A stretch of DNA of 64,000 nucleotides, from contig JBLFZF010000001.1 in assembly GCA_047610145.1 (NCBI GenBank), forward strand, positions 6,600 through 70,599, read 5' to 3'. Below, in pieces: positions 17,858-25,909 of the stretch. The translations under genes were made by a program, and so were the position numbers. Each line of letters begins with the position of its first letter. The stretch's first letter is position 1. The notes beneath the pieces were generated by a model that did not search any database, was not told where the DNA came from, and worked only from the letters and a program-made list of their open reading frames with translations. Origin of the DNA: CAJXZP01 sp047610145. GTDB lineage: Bacteria > Bacteroidota > Bacteroidia > Flavobacteriales_G > Salibacteraceae.

Positions 17858-18875
17858 GTGTTGATATAATAGTATTAAACTCTTTTTCTTGATTGAATAA
17901 AAAGCCAATGGTTATTGGGATCTCAAAAAAAGTAAACTTAGAATTTGATTGACTCGTTAACTCTTCAAGTTTCACACGGTCCTTAGACGTTGTAGCCACT
18001 ACATAGTTGTTTGTCTTTTTGTTTAAAATTTGATGTATGTGTTCAATATCTTTTACGGTATATTTATGATGATCTTTAAATGAAAGAGTCGCTACCATTT
18101 TTGTTTGTTCTTGTAAGTGTTGTTGTAACGGAATGGGGTTGACTATTCCACTTACGAGCAATACATTACTGCTTTTCATCCATGGATCCGTTCCATGAAA
18201 TGATATAGGTGTATTGTATTTGATGGCGGTGAAAAATACTCTTTGATGAGGAAGAGGCCTAATTTTCTGAAGTATTTCGTCTTTTTCTATACGGGTTAAA
18301 TTTCCAGGACATTTGGATACAATGATTATATCAGCTCTAGACTTGTTGGAAATAGATTCTCTTAAATTTCCTGCGGGAAGCAAAAGATCATCATAAAACG
18401 GTTTGTTAAATGTGGTTATTAGAATCTGTAATGACCCTTTTATTTTACGATGCTGAAAAGCATCATCCAATACAATAGTTGCCACATTCTGTTCTGAAAT
18501 TAGTCTTTTTATTCCGGTTGCCCGGTCCTCACAAACAGCTACGGTAATATTTGTAATTCTTTTAAATATTTGAAGAGGTTCGTCTCCAATGTCGTTTGGT
18601 TTTGACGTTGGGTCGGCTAAAACATAACCGCTTGTTTTTCTTCCGTAACCCCGGCTTAAAACGGCTGTTTTTCGGATCGACTTTATGAGGTTAGAAATGT
18701 ATTCGGTGTGTGGTGTTTTTCCGGTTCCACCAACGGATAGGTTGCCTATAATTATTAAAGGGATGTTAAATTTTTTACTGGAAATGATATTCTTATTGTA
18801 CAAGGAATTTTTAATTCTTGTAACACCATCGTAGACCACTGAAAGTGGAAAAAGTAATTTTCTAAATTTTGACAT
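17829..18875 (-). CDS. lpxK: Tetraacyldisaccharide 4'-kinase (lipid A synthesis)
   Basis: 348 residues from ATG at 18875. LpxK phosphorylates the 4' position of the lipid A disaccharide at the inner membrane. The P-loop IIGNLSVGGTGKTP spans about 43-55. Also seen are SRGYGRKTSG, a GDEPL motif, and the catalytic-side VLDDAFQHRKI that is diagnostic of LpxK. Its presence confirms an LPS-type outer membrane. The 3' end overlaps the phosphorylase gene. Confidence 0.96.
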   Translation of the reverse strand: MSKFRKLLFPLSVVYDGVTRIKNSLYNKNIISSKKFNIPLIIIGNLSVGGTGKTPHTEYISNLIKSIRKTAVLSRGYGRKTSGYVLADPTSKPNDIGDEPLQIFKRITNITVAVCEDRATGIKRLISEQNVATIVLDDAFQHRKIKGSLQILITTFNKPFYDDLLLPAGNLRESISNKSRADIIIVSKCPGNLTRIEKDEILQKIRPLPHQRVFFTAIKYNTPISFHGTDPWMKSSNVLLVSGIVNPIPLQQHLQEQTKMVATLSFKDHHKYTVKDIEHIHQILNKKTNNYVVATTSKDRVKLEELTSQSNSKFTFFEIPITIGFLFNQEKEFNTIISTHVRTYKTSS

Positions 18876-18882
18876 CAAAAAA

Positions 18883-18890
18883 CGAAATTA
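18883..18890 (-). promoter_or_regulatory. Possible -7 element (TAATTTCG) for lpxK
   Basis: One mismatch to TAnnTTTG, 7 nt before the lpxK ATG. The position would give a nearly leaderless transcript. Confidence 0.35.
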
Positions 18891-18936
18891 CGCATAAATG
18901 CGGATATTCTATGGTAGTTCATGTGTCTATTAATTT

Positions 18937-18944
18937 TAGTTTTG
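18937..18944 (+). promoter_or_regulatory. -7 element TAGTTTTG for the Nif3-like gene
   Basis: An exact TAnnTTTG match, 25 nt before the ATG, in the divergent region with lpxK. No clear TTG at -33. Confidence 0.55.
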
Positions 18945-18969
18945 ATGAAACTTTAAAATCCGATATAAA

Positions 18970-20067
18970 ATGACGGTAATCCAAGATGTAGTAAATTATT
19001 TTGAGGAGGTTGCACCTAGTTCCCTGCAGGAAAGCTACGATAACTCAGGACTTATTGTTGGCGAATACGCTAACGAGGTAAAAGGAGTGTTGATCTGTTT
19101 GGATAGCTTAGAAGAAACCATTGTGGAGGCGATAAAAGTAGGGGCTAATTTAATTGTAGCGCATCACCCAATTGTCTTTAAGGGGCTGAAAAGGTTTAAT
19201 GGGAGTAATTACGTAGAGCGAACGGTCATTAAAGCAATAAAAAATGATATTGCTATTTATGCTATTCATACAAATATAGATAGTGTATTGAATGGGGTAA
19301 GTGGAAAGATTGCGCAAAAACTAGGTGTGGAAAATATATCTGTTCTAAGCCCGAAATCTCATCAGTTATTAAAGTTAGAAACTTACGTGCCGCTGGATAG
19401 ATCCTCGACTGTGCTAGATGCGCTATTTTTAGCGGGTGCTGGAAACGTAGGCAACTATTCTAATTGCAGTTTTGTTTCGGAAGGTCAGGGGTCATTTATG
19501 GCTGAAATAGGAACTCATCCATACGTAGGGGAAATTGGAAAAAAACACCTGGAGAGAGAGGGTAAAATAGAAGTGATATTTCCTGTTCATTTAAAAACAG
19601 GGGTCATTTCGGCATTATTAGAATCTCATCCATATGAAGAGGTGGCTTATAATATTTTTCAAATGGAGAATAAAAGTCGACAACAAGGGTTAGGAGTGGT
19701 TGGAGACCTGCCCGAAGAAATGGATGTTACTGATTTCTTGAGTGTGATTAAAGCAAATATGAAAGCTGGAGTGGTTCGGTATACTCGTCCGCATAAAAAC
19801 AGGATTAAACGGGTCGCAATATGTGGAGGTTCAGGAAGTTTCCTGCTTTCTGAGGCAAAAAAAGCGGGTGCAGATTTATTTTTGACATCTGATTTCAAAT
19901 ATCATGAGTTTTTTGATTCTGAAAATCAAATAGTTATAGCTGATATTGGTCATTATGAAAGTGAGCAGTATACAAGTGAGCTATTATACGATTTTCTTAC
20001 GCAAAAATTTTCTACATTTGCAGTCCGAATTTCAGCATTAAACACCAATCCGGTAAATTATTTATAA
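18970..20067 (+). CDS. Nif3-like dinuclear metal-centre protein (YbgI/GTP cyclohydrolase-like family)
   Basis: 365 residues. Two Nif3 half-domains flank a PII-like insertion (about 130-235), the long form found in Gram-positives and Bacteroidota. Metal-binding motifs are VAHHPIVFKG (His65, His66), AIHTNID with Asp, and the C-terminal IADIGHYESEQ with His and Glu. The family forms hexameric toroids; its substrate is unsettled and annotations as GTP cyclohydrolase are weakly supported. It is followed 3 nt later by the coiled-coil gene, an arrangement suggesting cotranscription. Confidence 0.92.
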   Translation: MTVIQDVVNYFEEVAPSSLQESYDNSGLIVGEYANEVKGVLICLDSLEETIVEAIKVGANLIVAHHPIVFKGLKRFNGSNYVERTVIKAIKNDIAIYAIHTNIDSVLNGVSGKIAQKLGVENISVLSPKSHQLLKLETYVPLDRSSTVLDALFLAGAGNVGNYSNCSFVSEGQGSFMAEIGTHPYVGEIGKKHLEREGKIEVIFPVHLKTGVISALLESHPYEEVAYNIFQMENKSRQQGLGVVGDLPEEMDVTDFLSVIKANMKAGVVRYTRPHKNRIKRVAICGGSGSFLLSEAKKAGADLFLTSDFKYHEFFDSENQIVIADIGHYESEQYTSELLYDFLTQKFSTFAVRISALNTNPVNYL

Positions 20068-20070
20068 AAT

Positions 20071-20847
20071 ATGGCTAAAGCAATTATAGATCCGAAACTG
20101 ATGTCAGTTGAAGACAAATTGAGATCACTTTACAGGTTGCAGTTAATCGACTCTCAAATCGACAAAATTCAAACAATTAGAGGAGAGCTTCCTATTCAGA
20201 TTCAGGATTTGGAAGATGAGATCGTAGGTTTACAAACTCGTATTGCAAAAATGCAAGAAGAGAAGGGAGATCTTGATCAAAGTATTGTAGATAAAGGAAT
20301 TCAGATTAAAGACTCTGAAGCAGCTATTTTGAAATACAAAGAGCAGCAAAACGATGTGAGAAACAATCGGGAGTTTGATTCTCTAAATAAGGAAATCGAA
20401 TTTCAAGAATTGGAAATTCAATTAGCAGATAAAAGGACTAAAGAAGCAAGAGCTCGTATTGCGAGTAAAGAAGAGGTTTTGGAGACTGCATCTAAAGAAT
20501 TAACGGATAACGAAATTGAACTTAAGCATAAGAAAGAAGAGTTAGGCGGTATTGTTGGTGAAACTGAAAAAGAAGAAGATAAGTTATTGGCTCTTTCAGA
20601 AGAAGCTAAAACTAAAATCGAAGAAAGACTGCTAAAGGCTTATTTAAGAATTAGAAATAAAGTTCACAATGGTTTAGCTGTTGTAGCCATTGATCGTGCT
20701 TCTGCAGGTGGTTCTTATATTCAAATTCCACCTCAAAGAATTTTAGACGTGGGTGCACGTAAGAAAATTATTGTGGATGAGCATTCAGGTAGAATCTTGG
20801 TAGATCAAGATTTAGCCTATGAAGAACAAGAAAAATTTAATTCATAG
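20071..20847 (+). CDS. COG1579-type coiled-coil protein with degenerate (cysteine-free) zinc-ribbon region
   Basis: 258 residues. A long antiparallel coiled-coil hairpin (about 15-190) is followed by the conserved C-terminal domain with RIRNKVHNGLAVV and IPPQ-x-ILD. In the family this domain is a C4 zinc ribbon (CGGC ... C-x-x-CGR). Here the first pair reads AGGS (212-215) and the second DEHS before GRILVD (236-239). All four zinc-binding cysteines are therefore missing although the surrounding sequence is well kept. Function unknown. It is cotranscribed with the Nif3-like gene and ends at a strong terminator. Confidence 0.88.
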   Translation: MAKAIIDPKLMSVEDKLRSLYRLQLIDSQIDKIQTIRGELPIQIQDLEDEIVGLQTRIAKMQEEKGDLDQSIVDKGIQIKDSEAAILKYKEQQNDVRNNREFDSLNKEIEFQELEIQLADKRTKEARARIASKEEVLETASKELTDNEIELKHKKEELGGIVGETEKEEDKLLALSEEAKTKIEERLLKAYLRIRNKVHNGLAVVAIDRASAGGSYIQIPPQRILDVGARKKIIVDEHSGRILVDQDLAYEEQEKFNS

Positions 20848-20871
20848 ACGAAGTCTCGAATTATAAGAAAT

Positions 20872-20906
20872 AAAAAAAAGCCTCTGGATTTCCAGAGGCT
20901 TTTTTT
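20872..20906 (+). terminator. Strong intrinsic terminator after the Nif3/coiled-coil pair
   Basis: A perfect 10-bp stem, AGCCTCTGGA (20879-20888) with TCCAGAGGCT (20891-20900), flanked by A8 and T6, so it may work in both directions. The remaining ~165 nt to proS shows only the promoter element. Confidence 0.9.
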
Positions 20907-21072
20907 GTTTTAACTAGGTTTCATGATAGCCGAAGAATGTTTCGGAAGGGTAATTCTACTTAAGACGAAAAGGAATGGTAAAAGTTGTTTCATTTAATTG
21001 AATTCAATTCAGACAGAGCTAATTCATTTAAAATGGAGCTGTAATTGGGAGTGCCTAACTCGGACTATTATT

Positions 21073-21080
21073 TAATTTTG
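21073..21080 (+). promoter_or_regulatory. -7 element TAATTTTG for proS
   Basis: An exact TAnnTTTG match, 21 nt before the proS ATG. A TTG at 21045-21047 is 25 nt upstream, slightly farther than the usual 17-23. Confidence 0.6.
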
Positions 21081-21101
21081 TGACCTATTAATTATAGATT
21101 T

Positions 21102-22580
21102 ATGGCAAAGGATTTCACGAAAAGATCTGAAGATTATTCGAAATGGTATAACGAATTGGTAGTAAAAGCTGATTTAGCAGAAAACTCTGATGTACGGGGG
21201 AGTATGGTGATTAAGCCTTATGGCTATGCGATTTGGGAGAAAATGCAGGCACAACTGGACAAAATGTTCAAAGAAACAGGGCATGAAAATGCGTATTTCC
21301 CTTTGTTTATACCGAAGTCATATTTAAGTAAAGAAGCTGCTCATGTAGAGGGGTTTGCGAAAGAATGTGCCGTAGTTACGCACTACCGTCTCAAAATTGG
21401 GGAAGATGGTAAAAGCGTTGTTGTCGATCCAGATGCCAAATTGGAAGAAGAGTTGATTGTAAGACCTACCTCTGAAACTATTATTTGGAATTCATATAAA
21501 AAATGGATTCAAAGTTATAGAGATCTTCCCATTTTAATTAACCAATGGGCGAATGTCGTGCGCTGGGAAATGCGTACGCGCTTATTTCTTCGTACTTCAG
21601 AGTTTTTATGGCAAGAAGGACATACGGCTCACGCCACGAAACCAGAGGCTATTGAAGAGGCAGAAAAAATGCTTCATGTTTACGGAGAGTTTGCACAAGA
21701 CTTTATGGCTATGCCGGTTGTAAAAGGAGTTAAATCAGCTAGCGAGCGTTTTGCGGGGGCTTTAGAAACCTATTGTATTGAAGCAATGATGCAAGACGGA
21801 AAAGCACTTCAAGCTGGGACATCTCACTTTTTAGGTCAAAATTTCGCGAAAGCATTTGATGTAAAATATGCAACTAAACAAGGGAAGCAAGAATATGTAT
21901 GGGCCACCTCGTGGGGAGTGTCTACTAGGTTAATGGGAGCTTTAGTGATGACTCATTCGGATGACCATGGATTGGTGTTGCCTCCAAAGTTGGCTCCTAT
22001 TCACGTAGTTATTGTTCCTATCTATAAAAATGATGCGCAATTTGACTTAGTAAGTGAAGCCGCTGAAAAATTTAAAAAGGAATTAGAGAGCAAGGGATTA
22101 ACGGTTAAGTTTGATAAAAGAGATACACACAAACCGGGTTGGAAGTTTGCAGAGTATGAACTTAAAGGAGTGCCAGTAAGGTTAGCTTTAGGTGTGCGCG
22201 ACTTGGAAAACGGAACCATTGAAGTAGCGCGTAGAGATACTCTTACGAAAGAAGTAGTGGCTCAAGATAAAGTAGTTGATTATGTAGCGGACTTAATGGA
22301 TAAAATTCAAGAAAATTTATTTTTAAGAGCGGATAAGTACAAAACGGAGAACACGCATGTGGCGAATACTTGGGATGAATTTAAGGATATTATAAGTAGC
22401 GATGCCGGTGGTTTTGTGGAAGCGCATTGGGATGGTACTGCAGAAACCGAAGAGCAAATCAAGAAACTAACAAAAGCAACCATTAGATGTATTCCACTGG
22501 ATGCAATTGCGGAAGAAGGAAAATGTATTCTTACAGGTAATCCGTCTTTTAAAAGAGTATTATTTGCGAAGGCTTACTAA
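21102..22580 (+). CDS. proS: Prolyl-tRNA synthetase (archaeal/eukaryal-type, ProS)
   Basis: 492 residues, without the bacterial-type editing insertion, so this is the short class II ProS form. Seen: EELIVRPTSETIIWNSY, RWEMRTRLFLRTSEFLWQEGHTAH (motif 2 region), AGTSHFLGQNF, and the HxxP-type anticodon-binding domain (APIHVVIVPI). The C-terminal extension ends RVLFAKAY; its usual zinc site is incomplete, with Cys kept in RCIPLD and GKC but FVEAHWDG at the first position. It charges tRNA(Pro). The next gene starts 2 nt after its stop. Confidence 0.96.
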   Translation: MAKDFTKRSEDYSKWYNELVVKADLAENSDVRGSMVIKPYGYAIWEKMQAQLDKMFKETGHENAYFPLFIPKSYLSKEAAHVEGFAKECAVVTHYRLKIGEDGKSVVVDPDAKLEEELIVRPTSETIIWNSYKKWIQSYRDLPILINQWANVVRWEMRTRLFLRTSEFLWQEGHTAHATKPEAIEEAEKMLHVYGEFAQDFMAMPVVKGVKSASERFAGALETYCIEAMMQDGKALQAGTSHFLGQNFAKAFDVKYATKQGKQEYVWATSWGVSTRLMGALVMTHSDDHGLVLPPKLAPIHVVIVPIYKNDAQFDLVSEAAEKFKKELESKGLTVKFDKRDTHKPGWKFAEYELKGVPVRLALGVRDLENGTIEVARRDTLTKEVVAQDKVVDYVADLMDKIQENLFLRADKYKTENTHVANTWDEFKDIISSDAGGFVEAHWDGTAETEEQIKKLTKATIRCIPLDAIAEEGKCILTGNPSFKRVLFAKAY

Positions 22581-22582
22581 GT

Positions 22583-23296
22583 ATGACGAAAAGAGAGGAA
22601 ATATTTAGTGCTTTTAAAATTAAGTCTGGCGTAAAGCAAGATGTGCATGCAAAAACGCTAGATGCATTTGGACTAGTGAAAACTGTTTTGCAGGGGGTGG
22701 CTTCTGATTACCAGTCTTATTTAAAAGGGCTAGATAATGGTGTCGTAATTACGTATAAAGATAGAGGTATGTACGGAGCCTCTTTAAGCTTTGGTGGTGA
22801 CATACTGGTGTTTCAGATGCATAGCAATGTGTTTTCGTTTGAAGATTCCCATCCACTTCATAAAAACTCTTATGTAAATGAAAAAGAGACTCGTGTGTTT
22901 TGTGGAATTATTCATGTTTACAATTTTTTAGCAGATTCGTTTAAATACAATAGGCAAAATGATCTTGGTTTTTTGGTTTCTAGAATATTTGTAAATCAAG
23001 AAAACCACCTTTTTGTAGAAGGTAAAGGAGACCTGTCTTATCGTTATGCGGACTTTGCTACTCAAACGGTAACGGCTGATATTCTGACTCAAATCATTGA
23101 GTCTTCGATTCAATATGCGTTGGACTTTGATTTATATACTCCAGAATTTCATAAAAGTCAGTTGGTAAGTGTGGGTCAGATGTTGCAATTGTCCAAAGAT
23201 CAAAAAACAGTGACTGCCAAGCGGTTAGGTTTTAGAATGGCGGACGACTCGGAAGACGTGTATAAAAAGAAGAAAAAAAGATCAACTTTTTCGTGA
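22583..23296 (+). CDS. Conserved hypothetical protein, function unknown
   Basis: 237 residues starting 2 nt after proS, so probably translated from the same mRNA. I do not recognise a family. No signal peptide or membrane segment is visible, so it is likely cytoplasmic. The middle part is rich in aromatic residues and beta-like (GVVITYKDRGMYGASLSF, then VFQMHSNVFSF), and the tail is strongly basic (YKKKKKRS near the end), which could contact nucleic acid. Several conserved-looking His/Asp residues are present but no known catalytic motif. Confidence 0.75.
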   Translation: MTKREEIFSAFKIKSGVKQDVHAKTLDAFGLVKTVLQGVASDYQSYLKGLDNGVVITYKDRGMYGASLSFGGDILVFQMHSNVFSFEDSHPLHKNSYVNEKETRVFCGIIHVYNFLADSFKYNRQNDLGFLVSRIFVNQENHLFVEGKGDLSYRYADFATQTVTADILTQIIESSIQYALDFDLYTPEFHKSQLVSVGQMLQLSKDQKTVTAKRLGFRMADDSEDVYKKKKKRSTFS

Positions 23297-23302
23297 AAAG
23301 TA

Positions 23303-23332
23303 TTTGTAAACTAGAAATTAATATTACCTTTG
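23303..23332 (+). promoter_or_regulatory. Consensus promoter of tRNA-Glu
   Basis: TTTG (23303-23306), 18 nt spacer, TACCTTTG (23325-23332). Both boxes match the Bacteroidota consensus exactly. The tRNA begins 28 nt downstream. Confidence 0.85.
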
Positions 23333-23360
23333 TCGCCCCGAAAGGGAAAGCAAATATAAT

Positions 23361-23432
23361 GGTCCGTTCGTCTAGGGGTTAGGACGCCAGGTTTTCATCC
23401 TGGTAACAGGGGTTCGATTCCCCTACGGACTA
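23361..23432 (+). tRNA. tRNA-Glu (anticodon TTC)
   Basis: 72 nt. The acceptor stem GGTCCGT pairs with ACGGACT (first pair G-T), then comes discriminator A. The D arm is TCTAGGGGTTAGGA. The anticodon stem CCAGG/CCTGG encloses the TTTTCAT loop with anticodon TTC. The T arm is CAGGGGTTCGATTCCCCT-like with the GTTCGA motif. CCA is not encoded. Confidence 0.97.
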
Positions 23433-23436
23433 CAAC

Positions 23437-23473
23437 AAAATAGAAAGCCTCAGAAATGAGGTTTTCTATTTTT
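23437..23473 (+). terminator. Terminator after tRNA-Glu
   Basis: A long hairpin: AAAATAGAAA and CCTCA on the left pair with TGAGG and TTTCTATTTT on the right around a GAAA loop, ending in T-rich sequence. Confidence 0.85.
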
Positions 23474-23480
23474 AAAAGAG

Positions 23481-23510
23481 TTGTAGAAGTAATTTATTGG
23501 ATTACCTTTG
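23481..23510 (+). promoter_or_regulatory. Consensus promoter of rpsT
   Basis: TTG (23481-23483), 19 nt spacer, TACCTTTG (23503-23510). The rpsT ATG lies 38 nt past the element. Confidence 0.8.
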
Positions 23511-23548
23511 CATTCAGAAATTTGAAAAGAACTTTATAACACAAGATA

Positions 23549-23803
23549 ATGGCAAATCATAAGTCATCTTTAAAAAGAATCAGACAAACAGTTATTAAAA
23601 CTGCACGTAACAAGTATTATCACAAAACTACTCGTAATGCGATTAAAGCATTAAGAGGAACTACAGATAAGAAAGAAGCTGTAGCTTCTCTTCCTAAAGT
23701 TGTTGCAATGCTTGATAAGTTAGTGAAAAGAAACATTATCCATAAAAATAAGTCAGCCAATTTAAAATCGTCTCTAACCAAATTGGTTAACGGTTTAGCT
23801 TAA
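23549..23803 (+). CDS. rpsT: 30S ribosomal protein S20
   Basis: 84 residues, strongly basic, starting MANHKSSLKRIRQT as is typical of S20, with the helical KNKSANLKSSLTKLVN C-terminal segment. It binds the 5' domain and the 3' minor domain (h44) of 16S rRNA. It is monocistronic, between its own consensus promoter and a terminator. Confidence 0.97.
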   Translation: MANHKSSLKRIRQTVIKTARNKYYHKTTRNAIKALRGTTDKKEAVASLPKVVAMLDKLVKRNIIHKNKSANLKSSLTKLVNGLA

Positions 23804-23828
23804 TATTTTTAGGTTATTATACTATTGG

Positions 23829-23857
23829 AACCTCGGCTTTTTAGTCGGGGTTTTTTT
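23829..23857 (+). terminator. Intrinsic terminator of rpsT
   Basis: AACCTCGGCT (23829-23838) pairs with AGTCGGGGTT (23843-23852) with two G-T pairs, followed by seven T. Confidence 0.85.
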
Positions 23858-23884
23858 ATGCCGTTTTTTTTCTACTTTTAAACA

Positions 23885-24586
23885 GTGAAAGAATACCAGC
23901 CCAAACTAAGTATTAAATCCTGGGCCGAAGATGATCGGCCTCGCGAAAAGTTAATCCTAAAAGGAAGAAGTGCTTTAACTGATGCAGAGCTAATTGCTAT
24001 ATTGATAGGTTCTGGTAATCGGGAACTATCAGCAGTAGAGTTGGCTAAGCTTATCTTATCAAGTTACGATAACAATTTAAATAACATTTCTAAAAAGTCG
24101 GCCAAAGACTTAATGAAGTTTAAAGGAATTGGTGAGGCAAAAGCTATTTCTATTATTGCGGCTTTAGAGCTGGGTAGAAGACGAAAAGAAGAAGGTGTGA
24201 CAAAGAAGATGAAGATATCAAGTAGTCGAGATGCTTTCGCTCTGTTATATCCATTAATGGCAGATAAGCCTATAGAAGAGTTTTGGGTGCTGTTATTAAA
24301 CCAAAACAATAGAGTGCAATCAAAACATTTAATAAGCTCAGGCGGAGTTAGCGGAACAGTAGCAGATGTGCGTGTTATTTTAAGATTGGCATTAGACGAG
24401 TTGAGCTCAGGAATAATACTTAGTCATAATCACCCTTCAGGGAATATTTTACCGAGTTTGGCCGATAAAAATTTAACGCATAAAATTTTTGAAGCCTCAA
24501 AACTTATGGATGTAAAAGTCTTAGATCATATTATTATTGGTGATGAGGATTATTATAGCTTTGCAGACTCGGATATTTTAAGATAA
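23885..24586 (+). CDS. radC: RadC family JAB1/MPN (JAMM) domain protein
   Basis: 233 residues from a GTG start. The N-terminal helix-hairpin-helix part (DLMKFKGIGEAKAISIIAALELGRR) is followed by the MPN+/JAMM domain with ILSHNHPSGNILPSLAD, matching the HxH...D metal site. RadC was named for DNA repair but later work questions this; the real activity is unknown. The polysaccharide deacetylase-like gene follows after 5 nt. A weak -7-like element (TACTTTTA) lies just before the GTG. Confidence 0.9.
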   Translation: MKEYQPKLSIKSWAEDDRPREKLILKGRSALTDAELIAILIGSGNRELSAVELAKLILSSYDNNLNNISKKSAKDLMKFKGIGEAKAISIIAALELGRRRKEEGVTKKMKISSSRDAFALLYPLMADKPIEEFWVLLLNQNNRVQSKHLISSGGVSGTVADVRVILRLALDELSSGIILSHNHPSGNILPSLADKNLTHKIFEASKLMDVKVLDHIIIGDEDYYSFADSDILR

Positions 24587-24591
24587 TTACT

Positions 24592-25902
24592 TTGAAAATT
24601 TATATATATAGTACTCAAAACTCCAATAGGCTTCAATATATCTCGCAATTTGTTTTTGGCGAATTGTTAGGTATTGAAAGCGAAGTTATCACAAATAGGG
24701 ATGAGGTATATACCAAAGAGTTTATTATAAATTATAGTAATCAAGATGTTGCTGGTTTACAAATAACCCCCGAAAAATTGCTTTTTCAGAAGGGTATAAA
24801 AGAACAAGATCTTAAAATAAACTCGGAAGGAGATTTTGTTAAACTCTTTGAAAATGGGGGGAGCGAAATTTCATTTGATATATTTTCGGCTGCTTTTTTT
24901 CTAATAAGCAGGTATGAAGAATATTTACCGCATAAAAGAGATGTGCATGATAGGTTCATGCCTGAATATAGTGTCGCTTTTTTAAACGGTTTTTTAGACC
25001 AACCTATTATCAATATTTGGGTGGCTCATTTTAAGACGGCCTTAGCGGATAAATACCCGAGGTTAGAATTCTGCCTGCCTAGCTATAAATTCATCAATAC
25101 CATTGATGTAGATTATGCGTTTGCCTATAAAGAAAAAGGGGCAATTAGAGCAATGGGTGGTATGGCTCGTGATTTTATTACGGGAAAATGGACGGAGCTT
25201 TTAGAGAAGTTGAGATGTTATGCCGGGTGGATTCCAGACCCATTCGATACGTTTGATTTTGTTTTGGATTTACATCGTACATATAATTTAAACTCAATTT
25301 TCTTTTTTCATGTGGGCGATTATGATGTCAATGATAAGAGTATTCCTGTATCAAGTAGTCGATTACAATCTTTAGTAAAAGGAGTCAATGATTATGCGGA
25401 TGTGGGTATTCACCCGTCCTATGCCTCGCATGATAAACCCGAAAAACTAAGTGTTGAGTTTACCCGTTTATCTAAGGTTATTCATCAACCCGTGACAAAA
25501 AGTAGATTCCACTTTATAAAAATAAGTCTTCCTAAATCTTATAGGGAGTTAATAGAGAATGAAGCCTCTGAAGATTATACAATGGGTTATGCTTCAAAAA
25601 TGGGGTTTAGAGCGGGCGTTTGCCATCCTTTTAAGTTTTATGATTTAGATTATGATGCGTCCACAAACTTGACGGTATACCCGTTTTATTTAATGGAGGC
25701 TACCATTAAATATTACTTTAAAGAAGATCATGAAAAGGCCTTTGAATACTTTAAAGAATACATAGACAAGGTTAAAGAGCATAATGGCACATTTGTTAGT
25801 TTGTGGCATAACGATAGTTTTTCGGAATGGGGTCAATGGAAAGGTTGGAAGCAAGTATATGTTCAGATGATAGAATATTGCGTCAATTCATCTAAGATAT
25901 AA
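24592..25902 (+). CDS. Polysaccharide deacetylase family protein
   Basis: 436 residues, start TTG 5 nt after radC (MKIYIYSTQ fits a real N-terminus). The first ~150 residues form an alpha/beta domain found ahead of the NodB-like fold in Bacteroidota homologues. The NodB-like part shows FINTIDVDYAFAYK (the Asp motif), SIFFFHVGDYD, VGIHPSYASH (the HxxxS metal motif) and the late FVSLWHNDSFSEW His motif. It probably de-N-acetylates a surface or cell-wall glycan. It opens the polysaccharide locus and is 7 nt before the MBOAT gene. Cytoplasmic location is suggested by lack of a signal peptide. Confidence 0.8.
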   Translation: MKIYIYSTQNSNRLQYISQFVFGELLGIESEVITNRDEVYTKEFIINYSNQDVAGLQITPEKLLFQKGIKEQDLKINSEGDFVKLFENGGSEISFDIFSAAFFLISRYEEYLPHKRDVHDRFMPEYSVAFLNGFLDQPIINIWVAHFKTALADKYPRLEFCLPSYKFINTIDVDYAFAYKEKGAIRAMGGMARDFITGKWTELLEKLRCYAGWIPDPFDTFDFVLDLHRTYNLNSIFFFHVGDYDVNDKSIPVSSSRLQSLVKGVNDYADVGIHPSYASHDKPEKLSVEFTRLSKVIHQPVTKSRFHFIKISLPKSYRELIENEASEDYTMGYASKMGFRAGVCHPFKFYDLDYDASTNLTVYPFYLMEATIKYYFKEDHEKAFEYFKEYIDKVKEHNGTFVSLWHNDSFSEWGQWKGWKQVYVQMIEYCVNSSKI

Positions 25903-25909
25903 TAAAGTT

